Part shown: piece by piece, positions 1 through 10,063 of the stretch
Layout of the letters: the number at the start of each line of letters is the position of its first letter
Position numbering within the stretch: position 1 is the stretch's first letter
Assembly: GCA_004835665.1 (NCBI GenBank)
Contig: RBKR01000024.1
Span: 806,001-870,000 of the forward strand
Direction of reading: 5' to 3'
Length of the DNA: 64,000 nucleotides
From: Phoma sp. XZ068
Taxonomy: Eukaryota; Ascomycota; Dothideomycetes; Pleosporales; Didymellaceae
Position numbers and translations under genes: made by a program
Notes under the pieces: model-generated
What the model saw: only the letters and a program-made list of their open reading frames with translations
What the model was told of the DNA's origin: nothing
Databases searched by the model: none

Positions 1-119
1 CGACTGATGTGCTGTAAGGTGGGGCAATATGATCATGGAACAAGATCAGCTGTCGAGGGACGCTTGTGGCGACTTACTAAGATATTGCGTCATGTAAGAC
101 GTCTTTGCCTTTTTCGTTC

Positions 120-560
120 GGCTGCTGAGATTTGTCCCCAAGATTTTGAGATTTGTCCCCAACCAAAGTACCGAAAATGGCGACTTTTGCGCTACACAAT
201 GCAATTTCACCGCAACCCCAACTGTAATTTTTATTTTTCAAGCTGGGAATACGTTTCGCATACTCCAAAGTACCTCTCGCCTAACTTTTGTGAATTCCGA
301 TAGCGATAGGGACGAGCTGACTGGAGTTGAAGTTGGCGATTTCTTCAAATATGTCACCAACTTTAACATGCAATTGAACCACAACGTGGGCTAAATTGAG
401 GCTCCAAATTCTCAGGGAAGCTTCGCAAGACCCTAGCGTAACTTATGACGTTCAAAAACTCACTTATACCTTGGATGGTGTTGAGTTGTGTGGATATAAA
501 ACAATTCGGTACTTTGGTTGGGGACAAATCTCAAAATCTTGGGGACAAATCTCAGCAGCC
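120..560. repeat. MITE-like element with 56-bp perfect terminal inverted repeats
   Basis: Positions 120-175 and 505-560 are exact reverse complements (56 bp) separated by about 330 bp. Each arm itself contains a tandem duplication of a GAGATTTGTCCCCAA unit, so each arm is a short direct repeat. No transposase is encoded between the arms. The structure fits a non-autonomous inverted-repeat element or foldback sequence. I could not define a target-site duplication, so the outer boundary may extend further. Confidence 0.75.
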
Positions 561-699
561 TTTTCGTAAAATAATAAAACCTAACGTACTTCACAAGCGA
601 GTTAGTCACACAAGCGAATTAGTCAGGCATTTCTTGGCACCACGAACAACACCACCATCTTCTTGCATTATGACACTACCATCTAATTTTGTATGATGA

Positions 700-957
700 T
701 TACATTGCCCAAGGGCTCCTACGTGTTGAGCAAGTCCTTATATTATGCCCGGTTGACATACACCCCCTACAGCGGCGCAGAGCTCGACTTGAATCCTTTG
801 GTGTCGCATCGCCACCCTCACTTTGTGTAGCTTCTGGAGGTGCTATAGACTCCTGTGATAGCTCAACTGCCTCCTTGATTGTAAGATTCTCTCTTTGGGT
901 AATATACAGTCGCTTGCACTTGCAGTTTCCGGTTTCTGCAAGCCGCACAACTTTCAT
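700..957 (-). pseudogene. C-terminal tail of a Fot1/pogo-type DDE transposase (remnant)
   Basis: The minus-strand reading frame ends in a CCHC zinc-knuckle-like motif (CRGCMSTGHNIRTC) preceded by basic residues and a segment reading LTIKEAVEL. The same arrangement closes the near-complete pogo transposase at 31792-33444 in this window (CGTCGEAGHNARTC). The catalytic DDE domain is not found upstream on the minus strand, where the NLR gene begins instead. This is therefore a 5'-truncated relic rather than a gene. Family assignment rests on the tail only. Confidence 0.5.
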
Positions 958-1177
958 CCCACGTTCACCCCTGCCTCGCTTACTTCAAGCCTTTCCCAGG
1001 CAGCTCTAGCTCCAGGGCCCCTGCCTAGTGCGCTTGCAAAAACGCCTTGGTCCGTTACTAATCGAACTTTACATCACACACCGTCACTCCTTCTAACCAC
1101 CAGAACATGGGAGCTTATAGTCTCGAATGTTGCTATCCTGCGTTCTCTTTCTACTCTGCTTATGCATTGCTACAATA

Positions 1178-4100
1178 TCACTGAAAGATCCTCCTCAAAT
1201 AGTGCCGAAACCGACGTTTCGATGTCCTCTTCTCCTGCTCTGGCCCTGACTTAGGAACATCTTCGACGCCTGGCGGCTGAGTACGCTCAGCCTTGCTTGC
1301 TTGTGGTGTAGGCAACGCATGCATCTTAGCATCAAGCTGTCTGCACCTGTCGCTCGACTGGCCAAGGACGCTCTGCAGCCCAGGTAGCGCCCTTGAGTAC
1401 ATCTCTCGTGCTTCGACGTACTTCTCTTGCTCAATGTACAGGTCGCCCATGTTCTCTAGTGTGTTGAGTACAGGCATGTACTGCCGAACGGGCGCGTCGT
1501 CAAGTGCATTCTCGTATCCTTGCAGCGCCCGCTTATACATGTCCTCAGCCTCTGCCAGCTTGCCTTGGGCTGCGAAGAGAGCGCCCAGGTTGTTGACTGT
1601 GTTCAGCGTCGACGTGTGCTCGTGGCCGAATGCATCCTCGTACCCTTGCAGCGCCCGCTTGTACATCTTCTCTGCCTCCGCCAGCTTGCCTTGGTTTGCG
1701 TAGAGATTGCCCAGGTTGTTGACTGTGTCCAGTGTCGACGTGTGCTTGGGTCCCAGTGTATCCTCATATCCTTGCAGCGCCCGCTTGTACATCTTCTCCG
1801 CCCCTGCCAGCTTGCCTTGGTCTGCGTAGAGGATGCCCAGGTTGTTGACTGTGTCCAGCGTCGACGTGTGCTCGCGGCCGAGGGCATCCTCGCGCCCTTG
1901 CAGCGCCCGCTGGAACATCTTCTCTGCCTCCGCCAGCTTGCCTTGGTTTGCGTAGAGATTGCCCAGGTTGTTGACTGTGTCCAGTGTCGACGTGTGCTCG
2001 CGGCCAAGTGTATCCTCATATCCTTGCAGCGCCCGTTCGTACATCTGCTCTGCCTCTGCCAGCTTGCCTTGGTCTACGTAGAGGATGCCCAGGTTGTTGA
2101 CTGTGTCCAGCGTCGACGTGTGCTTAGGCCCCAGTGTATCCTCGAACCCTTGCAGCGCCCGCTGGAACATCTTCTCTGCCTCCGCCAGCTTGCCTTGGTC
2201 TGCGTAGAGGATGCCCAGGTTGTTGACTGTGTCCAGCCTCGACGTGTGCTTGCGGCCGAGGGCATCCTCGTACCCTTGCAGCGCCCGCTCGTACAGCTTC
2301 TCTGCTTCCACCAGCCTGCCTTGGTCTGCGTTGAAAAGGCCCAGGTTGTTGACTGTGTACAGCGTCGACGTGTGCTCGCGGCCGAGGGCATCCTCGCGCC
2401 CTTGCAGCGCCCGCTGGAACATCTTCTCTGCCTCCGCCAGCTTGCCTTGGTCTGCGTAGAGAGCGCCCAGGTTGTTGACTGTGTCCAGCGTCGACGTGTG
2501 CTTGGGTCCCAGTGTATCCTCATATCCTTGCAGCGCCCGCTTGTACATCTTCTCCGCCTCCGCCAGCTTGCCTTGGGCTGCGAAGAGAAGGCCCAGGTTG
2601 TTGACTGTGTCCAGCGTCGACGTGTGCTCGCGGCCGAGGGCATCCTCCTTCCCTCGCAGTGCCCGCTCGTACATCTTCTCTGCCTCCACCAGCCTGCCTT
2701 GGGCTGCGTAGAGAGCGCCCAGGTTGTTGACTGTGTCCAGCGTCGACGCGTGCTTGGGTCCCAGTGTATCCTCATATCCTTGCAGCGCCCGCTTGTACAT
2801 CTTCTCCGCCTCCGCCAGCTTGCCTTGGGCTGCGAAGAGAAGGCCCAGGTTGTTGACTGTGTCCAGCGTCGACGTGTGCTCGCGGCCGAGTGCATCCTCT
2901 TTCCCTTGCAGCGCCCGCTCGTACATCTTCTCTGCCTCCGCCAGCCTGCCTTGGCCTGCGTAGAGAAGGCCCAGGTTGTTGACTGTCTGCAGCGTCGACG
3001 TGTGCTCGCGGCCGAGGGCATCCTCGCGCCCTTGCAGCGCCCGCTTGTACATCTTCTCTGCCTCTGCCAGCTTGCCTTGGTTTTTGTAGAGGATGCCCAG
3101 GTTGTTGACTGTGTCCAGCGTCGACGTGTGCTCGCGGCCGAGGGCGTCCTCGTACCCTTGCAGCGCCCGCTCGTACATCTGCTCTGCCTCCACCAGCCTG
3201 CCTTGGGCTGCGTAGAGAGCGCCCAGGTTGTTGACTGTGTCCAGCGTCGACGTGTGCTTGGGTCCCAGTGTATCCTCATATCCTTGCAGCGCCCGCTTGT
3301 ACATCTTCTCCGCCTCCGCCAGCTTGCCTTGGGCTGCGAAGAGAAGGCCCAGGTTGTTGACTGTGTCCAGCGTCGACGTGTGCTTAGGCCCCAGTGTATC
3401 CTCGAACCCTTGCAGCGCCCGCTGGAACATCTTCTCTGCCTCCGCCAGCTTGCCTTGGTCTGCGTAGAGGATGCCCAGGTTGTTGACTGTGTCCAGCGTC
3501 GACGTGTGCTTGCGGCCGAGGGCGTCCTCGTACCCTTGCAGCGCCCGCTCGTACAGCTTCTCTGCCTCCGCCAGCTTGCCTTGGTCTGCGTAGAGAGCGC
3601 CCAGGTTGTTGACTGTGTCCAGCGTCGACGTGTGCTTGGGTCCCAGTGTATCCTCATATCCTTGCAGCGCCCGCTTGTACATCTTCTCCGCCTCCGCCAG
3701 CTTGCCTTGGGCTGCGAAGAGAGCGCCCAGGTTGTTGACTGTGTCCAGTGTCGACGTGTGCTCGCGGCCAAGTGTATCCTCATATCCTTGCAGCGCCCGC
3801 TTGTACATCTTCTCCGCCTCTGCCAGCTTGCCTTGGGCTGCGTTGAGATAGCCTAACAAGTAAATGCCGCCGAGAACTACCGCCATCTCCTTGACGCCAT
3901 CCGGCTCTGCTCCACAGCCGCCGTTGCCGATAGGCTGTTGCGCTTGCTGAGTACTCGCGACGTATGCAGCGTATGCCCGGGCGTGAGGAAGAAGTCGGCG
4001 TTGCAAAGCTGCCCAGTCGCTACTAGATTTATCTGGCACAGCCCACCCAACAGCAACCACTGCTAGCTGGCTCAACTCCATTGCGAAGCACTTGCCTTGC

Positions 4101-6419
4101 GAGTGATGCGCCCATTGGTGAACAACCGGATGCGTTGCGTAGCTTGCCGTCTCTTCCACCGCCTCGACGAGCGAGTAGTTGCGCAGCAGCTGCATCGCCC
4201 GGCTGAACGCTACCTCGCTGCTCGCAACGTCCCCAATCCACGCTGACAGCATCCTTGCAGCACCTGCTGATGCCTGGCACGTCGCTGCAAACAGCCCATG
4301 CCAAAGGTCCTTGTTGTCGAGAAACGACCACAGCAGCAGCAGGTTGGCCGTGTGCTCGTGCTTGTCGCGAATCGCCTGGTACGAGGTGGCCCACGTCGTC
4401 CACACGCTGCGGTCTGGGTAGTCTTGCAGCGGCGCATCTGTTATACCATCTATCTTCATCAGCTCGCTCCACTGCTGCTCGTAGAAGCGCAGGTATGTCT
4501 CAAGTCCCACGCCGCTCTGCTGCAGATACGCACCTGCCTGCGCAATCGCCAGAGGCAGGCCATCGAGCAGCTGCAGCAGGCGTTCGCCCTCAACCGTGTC
4601 TGTAGTCGTCTTGTCAGCTACAGCAGCTCACTTCGGTCTATCGACAAGCTTCGCCTTACCGTACGGCTTCTTGTACCACGTCTGCAAGATGGCCTGCGCT
4701 TGCTCGTCGTCTACTTTACCCAGCCGCTGCGACTCGCCCAGCTGCTCCAGCTTCGCCAGTCGCGTCGTCACCAGGACAGATCCGTGGTCGGCCCCTGAGA
4801 GGTAGCTCTTCACGTCGTATGCGTCAGGATCATCACCCCGCTTGCTGTACTCTCGGTCGACGTTGTCGAAGATGAGCAGCCACGCCGTGTTGTCCGGCCG
4901 CGCAAGCCAGCCCATGACGTCCCTCACTACCGCATCGATGTCGGTGCCGCCGTCAGCAGCATACGTCCTGCTCATCTCCGGGATCTGACCTTGAGGGATC
5001 CTGCTGGCGCAGCTGGCGATGCTCTGCTTAAGACTGTCCTTGCTCCGCCCGTCCAGCCAAAACACAGTGCTGAACCGACGGTGGTGTCGCCGCGCGAACT
5101 CCACCGCCAGCTGCGTCTTGCCCATGCCGCCGAGGCCGTGCAGCACGTGGATCTTCTGTCGATCGTTCGGCTCGTGTTTGGGTAGGAGTGCTTGCTCGAG
5201 CTTCGCCATCTCCGCCGGTCGGTCCACGAACTGGCTCACTCTCGGCACACCCTCGAGGCTGAAGACGACTTGGTACTTTCCAAAGTCTACGCATTGTTTA
5301 GCTATATATCCTGTAGTACAGTCGACACGTCAAGACTGACACTCTCTGCCGGCGATGCTGCCCGCGCACGCCTGCATCTGCTTGTGCACCGCCTGTGTCG
5401 CAATGTACCTGCGCGTCGCCGCCGCCATCTCCTTCACCTTCTTCGCCTCCTCCAGTCCGATGTCCTCCAGCCCGCGGTCCACGTTGAACCGGTAGTACCG
5501 CCCCGTGCTGTCCAGCAACGGCCGCTCGCGCCGGAACCGCTCTGCCGTCACCTCCGTCTCTGTGGCGATCGCTACCAGCGTCTGGCCAATGTGCAGCACG
5601 TCGTCCTTGAACGGCTTGAGCGACGGCACCCCCGTCCCGATCGACACCAGGCACTTGACGCGGCCCTCCAGCGGCTCTGGCCCCCACGCGAGCTGCGCTT
5701 GGTCCCACACCTCTCGCACCGGGTTGTTCGCCCCCGTCGCGCCATCCACGAACTCCTCGCTAAACCGTCCCACTGCGATCGGGTCGAAGAAGGACGAGGC
5801 GGCCGACGTCGCCCGGCAGGCCTCCCAGATCGTCACGCTGCTCAGCAGGTCGCTGTTGCCACGCGGCGTGCGGTAGCTCGTGAGGCAGACCGTCTCGCTG
5901 GTCTCCTTGCTCGTCGCGCACACGAAGCTGTGGCTGTTAGCATACAACGCGCTAAACATGCAGCTTGACATACACTTTGCATGCAGTGTTGGACTCGTCT
6001 TTGAGCAGCGCAGTCTCCTGCAGGCCCTGCTGCTTCACAACCTCCCTCACGGCCTGCGCCAGCTCCTCCGAGTCGAAGCGGCCCTGGATCCGGCCTTTGA
6101 CCGTCACCCGGTGTCGCGTCTTGCGGAACACGCGCGTCGAGAGCGACAAGTACGCGGTTATGCAGTCTGCCACGCTCATCCGCAGCCGGCCCAGCATGAC
6201 GGCGATGAGCCTGGAGGTCAGCACATTCAAGCTGTAGATCTAGTGAAGCATCACTCACCCGCCAGTGCTGGTCCCGCCGATCATGTCGAAGTAGTCGCAC
6301 GGCTTCGGCGGCGCGTCTGGGTCGACGGCCTCCATGAGCTGCTCGAGGATCATCAGCGCGGACAGGCCGCGCACGCCGCCGCCGTCGAGCGCAAGCAGGC
6401 GGACCTCCTTGTTGGACAT
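1178..6419 (-). CDS. NLR-like STAND protein: patatin - NB-ARC - TPR repeats, interrupted by one in-frame TGA
   Basis: Multi-exon minus-strand gene. The ATG at 6419 opens a patatin-like phospholipase domain: oxyanion motif DGGGVRG (residues about 12-18), nucleophile GTSTGG (about 49-54) and catalytic DGA (about 196). Introns are 6258-6211 (GTGAGT...CAG) and 5973-5934 (GTATGT...AACAG); a third, short one lies near 5345-5300 with unclear borders. An NB-ARC domain follows, with P-loop GLGGMGKT, kinase-2 LLIFDNVD, GSVLVTTR and a GLPLA motif. After it come about 19-20 TPRs of 42 residues and a basic C-terminus. NB-ARC and TPR halves share one frame, separated only by a TGA at 4628-4630. Fungal NLRs of this layout are linked to non-self recognition and programmed cell death. 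The protein is either a recent pseudogene, is read through, or carries an error in the assembly; every visible catalytic motif is intact. Confidence 0.85.
1400..3860 (-). repeat. Array of about 19-20 nearly identical 126-bp TPR-coding units
   Basis: Tandem in-frame repeats of 126 bp (42 codons), each reading about NNLGxLYAxQGKLAEAEKMY followed by an ERALQGYEDxLGxxHTSTLDTV-like half. Neighbouring units are almost identical at the DNA level, and variation is limited to a few fixed positions (K/E/Q, T/A, PK/RE/RK). Such internal conservation is a hallmark of fungal NLR repeat domains that undergo concerted evolution. The long antisense open frame over 1520-3856 is a by-product of the repeat periodicity. 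Confidence 0.95.
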
Positions 6420-7425
6420 GGCCAGAGGGTGACTGCTGAGGTAGGTGAAGTAAGCTCTCTTGCCTGTTGAACTGCAGCACCCGCGAGAAGATGAGGTGTC
6501 TGGGGTTCAGGCGGTCGCACGCTGCGACTCAGCTGTGCGATTCAGCTGAGCAGTTGAAGCATCGTCGTGTTGTAACGCCTGCAGTGGCTGGCGAATAGAG
6601 CCAGCCCATGGCTGCAGCCTGTTCGTTTGGATTGTGAGGGCGGAAGGGCCGGACGATTTCGCGCAGCAGGGCGGGCGGGGTTTCGCTTGCATGCCGCCGG
6701 TCACTGGCTGCAGGATCGCTAAGTGCAGCTCGTTGTTTGCAGGATAGGAACATCGAAATCTTATCGTAAAACTACGTGGGAGTCATCTTACAGTCGTGAT
6801 GCACGATCAACAACAGCCTAATTTGAAAATAATATGTTTGCAAAAGGTCAGCTTTACCATTTCACATACGTGATACATGTTATCAGGTGAAGCTCATGTA
6901 TTGTGAAATTATGCCGAGATGGTTGGTGCTAGCTTCTCTACCCTTGTATCCACAACCTTGGCGTCCTTCGATCAATCCCATGGTGATCTGCACAAGCATG
7001 TTGTCCCTGTAAATCGTGGCATGATAGTGCATTAGCTTAATAAGTCTATTTGGAGGTCAGGAGATCCACTTAATGTGAAAGTACTGGCGGGACTTTGAAC
7101 CCTGGGCCAATCACGACGAGCCCTGCTCGCCAGCGCCACAAGCTGGGCGGTCCTGCAGCCAGTGACCGGCGGCATGCAAGCGAAACCCCGCCCGCCCTGC
7201 TGCGCGAAATCGTCCGGCCCTTCCGCCCTCACAATCCAAACGAACAGGCTGCAGCCATGGGCTGGCTCTATTGACCATCTCTCTCCAGAAGCCTGCCAAA
7301 AACACCACACACAGCGAGAACCCGATTTTTGGAATTCAGTCGTATTTTCGTGCTCAAACGGTCGCTCTTGACGCCAATTGACTAGCCAGCACCCAGCCGC
7401 AGCAGCCCACTGCGTCTGACGTGCC
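6420..7425. other. Intergenic region with no gene seen apart from inverted repeats
   Basis: Between the NLR start and the next ORF I see no convincing coding sequence. The interval holds the 122-bp inverted repeat pair described separately. On the minus strand near 7090-7110 there is a GGGTTCAAAGTCCC segment resembling a Pol III B box, but no foldable tRNA could be built around it. Confidence 0.6.
6594..7272. repeat. 122-bp inverted repeat pair with about 435-bp spacer
   Basis: Positions 6594-6715 and 7151-7272 are reverse complements across about 122 bp without mismatches that I could detect. The arms are GC-rich while the spacer is AT-richer and has no ORF. This could be the ends of a non-autonomous element, or an inverted duplication of the leader of the ORF starting at 7426, since one arm lies directly upstream of it. 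Confidence 0.8.
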
Positions 7426-8127
7426 ATGGCGACACCGTGGCCTCAGCAGCCCGCATGGCCAACTCCATTCCGTGAGCACGCTACACGTCTCAGCACCTAC
7501 CTTCAGGATGCGCTGACCTGTATCGATCGCACGCAAAGCCAGCCCGTGCCGGCAGACCTCGTCAAGGTCATCATCCATGGCACGCTGACGTTCATACTGA
7601 AAGTGCAACACGCGCCTGACCTCAGCACGGTGTGCGACGCGCTTAACATCCTGGAAACCGAGGCCAAGACGTCCTCGGACAACACCGCGCGCATGCTCGA
7701 TGCTGTCAAGCATGAGCTCAAAACAGAGATTATGAATACCGCCGATACCGTCCACGCCATCGCCGCGAACGTACAACTGAACACAAGAGCTGGACAGGAT
7801 GCAAAGACAGCGGCCAAGGAGGCGGTCGAGGTAGGTAAAGCCAACCTAGAGATGGCAAGACAGATCAAAAACGCGAGACCACAGACTGTTGCTCGATCCT
7901 TGGATGCGTTGCAATGGCAGCAGGCGGCGAACTCGGCCATAGGTCTATGTCTCGGAATGGACTTGGGTTCAAAAAGTTCATCGTCGAATGCATCGAAATC
8001 CATCGTAGAACTTATAGAGACAATTCATTCTTATGATAAGAGGAGGCGAAGCGCTCGCCTATGGGAACCGATGATAGGATCTCATGATGTCCGCTTGCCC
8101 CCAGGGGTAAGACACAGGAGAAATTAA
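7426..8127 (+). CDS. Hypothetical protein, possibly the N-terminus of a LINE gag-like ORF1
   Basis: Open frame of 233 aa from an ATG in the context GTGCCATGG. The central part is Ala/Lys/Glu-rich and predicted helical (for example AGQDAKTAAKEAVEVGKANL), followed by a serine run and a basic C-terminus. That composition and order recall the helical N-terminal region of fungal Tad-type LINE ORF1 proteins, but no zinc knuckle follows and no reverse transcriptase lies downstream. It may be a free-standing gene or a truncated retroelement. Function not recognised. Confidence 0.4.
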   Translation: MATPWPQQPAWPTPFREHATRLSTYLQDALTCIDRTQSQPVPADLVKVIIHGTLTFILKVQHAPDLSTVCDALNILETEAKTSSDNTARMLDAVKHELKTEIMNTADTVHAIAANVQLNTRAGQDAKTAAKEAVEVGKANLEMARQIKNARPQTVARSLDALQWQQAANSAIGLCLGMDLGSKSSSSNASKSIVELIETIHSYDKRRRSARLWEPMIGSHDVRLPPGVRHRRN

Positions 8128-8267
8128 CTTTGGGAGCACCAACATGTCACACGATGCCTATTCTCTATGTTTACTAGCGCTGACTGACTGTACCAATATA
8201 TCCTTGGCTGGGTGCCAGGCATCAACGTCGGAGCTTCTACGGCGGATTCTGAGATTATTTACGGTTG

Positions 8268-8981
8268 TTATTTCCTACGTCTCGCCGATGCTAATTGTCT
8301 CCAATGTCCTGAGCCGGTAGTGGCGTGTGAAGAAAGGGATACTGATGAATCTCTAGGCTGATGAGAGTCCTCGGCTAGAGAAGCTCGTTGCACTTGAGCT
8401 CTCCCCTGGCTAATCGCGCTCTTGTGACGGTGTTGTTTTCGAAGATTGTTCAGCCCGGTCAAACTAAAGTCAATCAGCTCTCGGTCCTGCACCTCTATCG
8501 GCGGTGATGCCCCTGCGTCCGACGCCACTGTCGACCCGCGCTTTGGTAATTGGGCGGCGGTTGGCTCCTTGACGGATCCGTGCGTGCCTGACCCTTCCGA
8601 GTGCCAGGGGAGGAGCGTACGCTTCCGCGCTGCCGCCGATGCCTGCCCTTGAATTGAGGCGTGGCTACGCGATGCGCGAGGAGACGGCTCACTCTCTGCG
8701 CACTGCTCATCTGCCGGATGGACGGTAGATGGTTGTCCGTCTTCGCTGTGACGATCCGGCACGTCCATACGTTGCTCGGAGATCCATTGAGCAATCACTG
8801 GCTGCATCATCTTGAGTAGCTGTTCGGCTGCAGTTGTAGACCGAAGCGCTGGATCGTTCGCAACTTCTGGGATCTGACAGATGAGATCACGCACAGTTTG
8901 TGCAATCGAAGGCGGACTGATCTTGCGAGTTTCCTCTGGAATGAGGCTGGCGATGGCCCCGCATGCTGCGGGCAGAACCAT
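8268..8981 (-). CDS. Hypothetical protein
   Basis: Minus-strand frame of about 237 aa from the in-frame ATG at 8981 (the frame stays open to a GTG at 9002). The N-terminal 90 residues look folded (IAQTVRDLICQIPEVANDPALR, given here in part: IAQTVRDLICQIPEV). The rest is low-complexity, rich in Ser, Pro, Glu and Arg, and ends in basic residues. No domain recognised. The opposite strand has only short shadows. It may be an exon of a larger gene. Confidence 0.35.
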   Translation of the reverse strand: MVLPAACGAIASLIPEETRKISPPSIAQTVRDLICQIPEVANDPALRSTTAAEQLLKMMQPVIAQWISEQRMDVPDRHSEDGQPSTVHPADEQCAESEPSPRASRSHASIQGQASAAARKRTLLPWHSEGSGTHGSVKEPTAAQLPKRGSTVASDAGASPPIEVQDRELIDFSLTGLNNLRKQHRHKSAISQGRAQVQRASLAEDSHQPRDSSVSLSSHATTGSGHWRQLASARRRK

Positions 8982-9019
8982 GGCGCGGACCCTGAACCGC
9001 ACGCAGCTACAGACGAAAA

Positions 9020-9665
9020 GTGCTCAAAATTGCTGAGAGCACAGGTATTCGTCATAATCGAGATAGCAGTTTTAGCGTTGAGACCGAGGTGCAGCTAGCG
9101 CGTCTTGAAGCACACAGCGCATCGAGTAGCATCAATGCACGTCCTGCTGCCGAAGCCAGTACGGCAGTCACCCTCGAGAAAGCACTCCTCGCAGCAGACC
9201 AGCACTGCCGGGAACAATAGCAAAAGGCGGCAGGGCGACAGGACAGCCCAAAGGAACGTCGGTCGCAATGCGTTGCGACAGCTTCGTCCGTTCAGACGCA
9301 GGCTGCGGTTCTTGCCACATTGGTCGGAGGAAACGCTGTCAATCAGCGTCCCCGAGTGTCCAGATTTGTGTTTTCCGCAACGCCATTGCGCGCTCCGCTG
9401 GCTTGCGTGCGCTATCTCAAGGCTGAGTACACGTTGCGATCGGGGTGTGTTAGAGACGCTGTTCACGATCGAGGTGGGGTTGGGCGGGACGCAGACACTA
9501 GGACCCGCCGCAACATTCTCCATTGACGCAACTAGGGCTCGGCGGATAGACCATGGCCACTGGCTCCCTTCTTCTGGAGCACGCACCATCTCCTCTTCCT
9601 CCCTGTTCCCTCTTCAGGCTGGCTTGGCTACATGCAGCCCTCAGCTTATCGTCTATCTCTGCTAA
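9020..9665. other. Unresolved stretch with overlapping short frames, no supported gene
   Basis: A plus-strand frame (9020-9526) has helical, Ala/Arg-rich composition but lacks an ATG at its start and is broken by a TAG at 9218. A minus-strand frame (9589-9095) overlaps it. Neither has a recognisable motif, so I cannot choose between them. A decayed coding sequence is possible. Confidence 0.3.
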
Positions 9666-10063
9666 AATATTCTGCGGGTTTACACCGCCCGAAGCAACCA
9701 ACGAAACAAGGGTGCTCCGGAGTTCACTGTAAAAATGGTGTTTCTTTTACCTGCATCTCGCTAGTTGTTACTTCCCAGCGAATGATCGTACCCACGATGT
9801 GTAAGAAAACAATAATGATACCGTAGCTTCGACCAGATCCCGATCGCCTGTCACATGAAACTTGTGAAAGCAGCGTTCCCGAGAATTTGTTGGGAGAGAA
9901 ACGTTTTCGTAATCGAAAGTTGCAGGCCTCCCTCCCAACATCAACACAACAAACCGCTGCACAAAAGGGCAAACGCAATAAAGGCGTCACTCTTAAAGAT
10001 ACTGTCCTATACTGGCGCCGCGCCTGGCCGAATACGAAAGCACCATCTGTGGTCATCTCCGAC

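Noticed and set aside
1520..3856. 778-aa plus-strand open frame opposite the TPR array
   Set aside because: It is the antisense of a 126-bp repeat, which keeps any stop-free frame open throughout. The minus strand has clear TPR and NB-ARC motifs.
7080..7140. tRNA or SINE suggested by GGGTTCAAAGTCCC on the minus strand
   Set aside because: No acceptor or anticodon stem could be paired and the A-box spacing is wrong.
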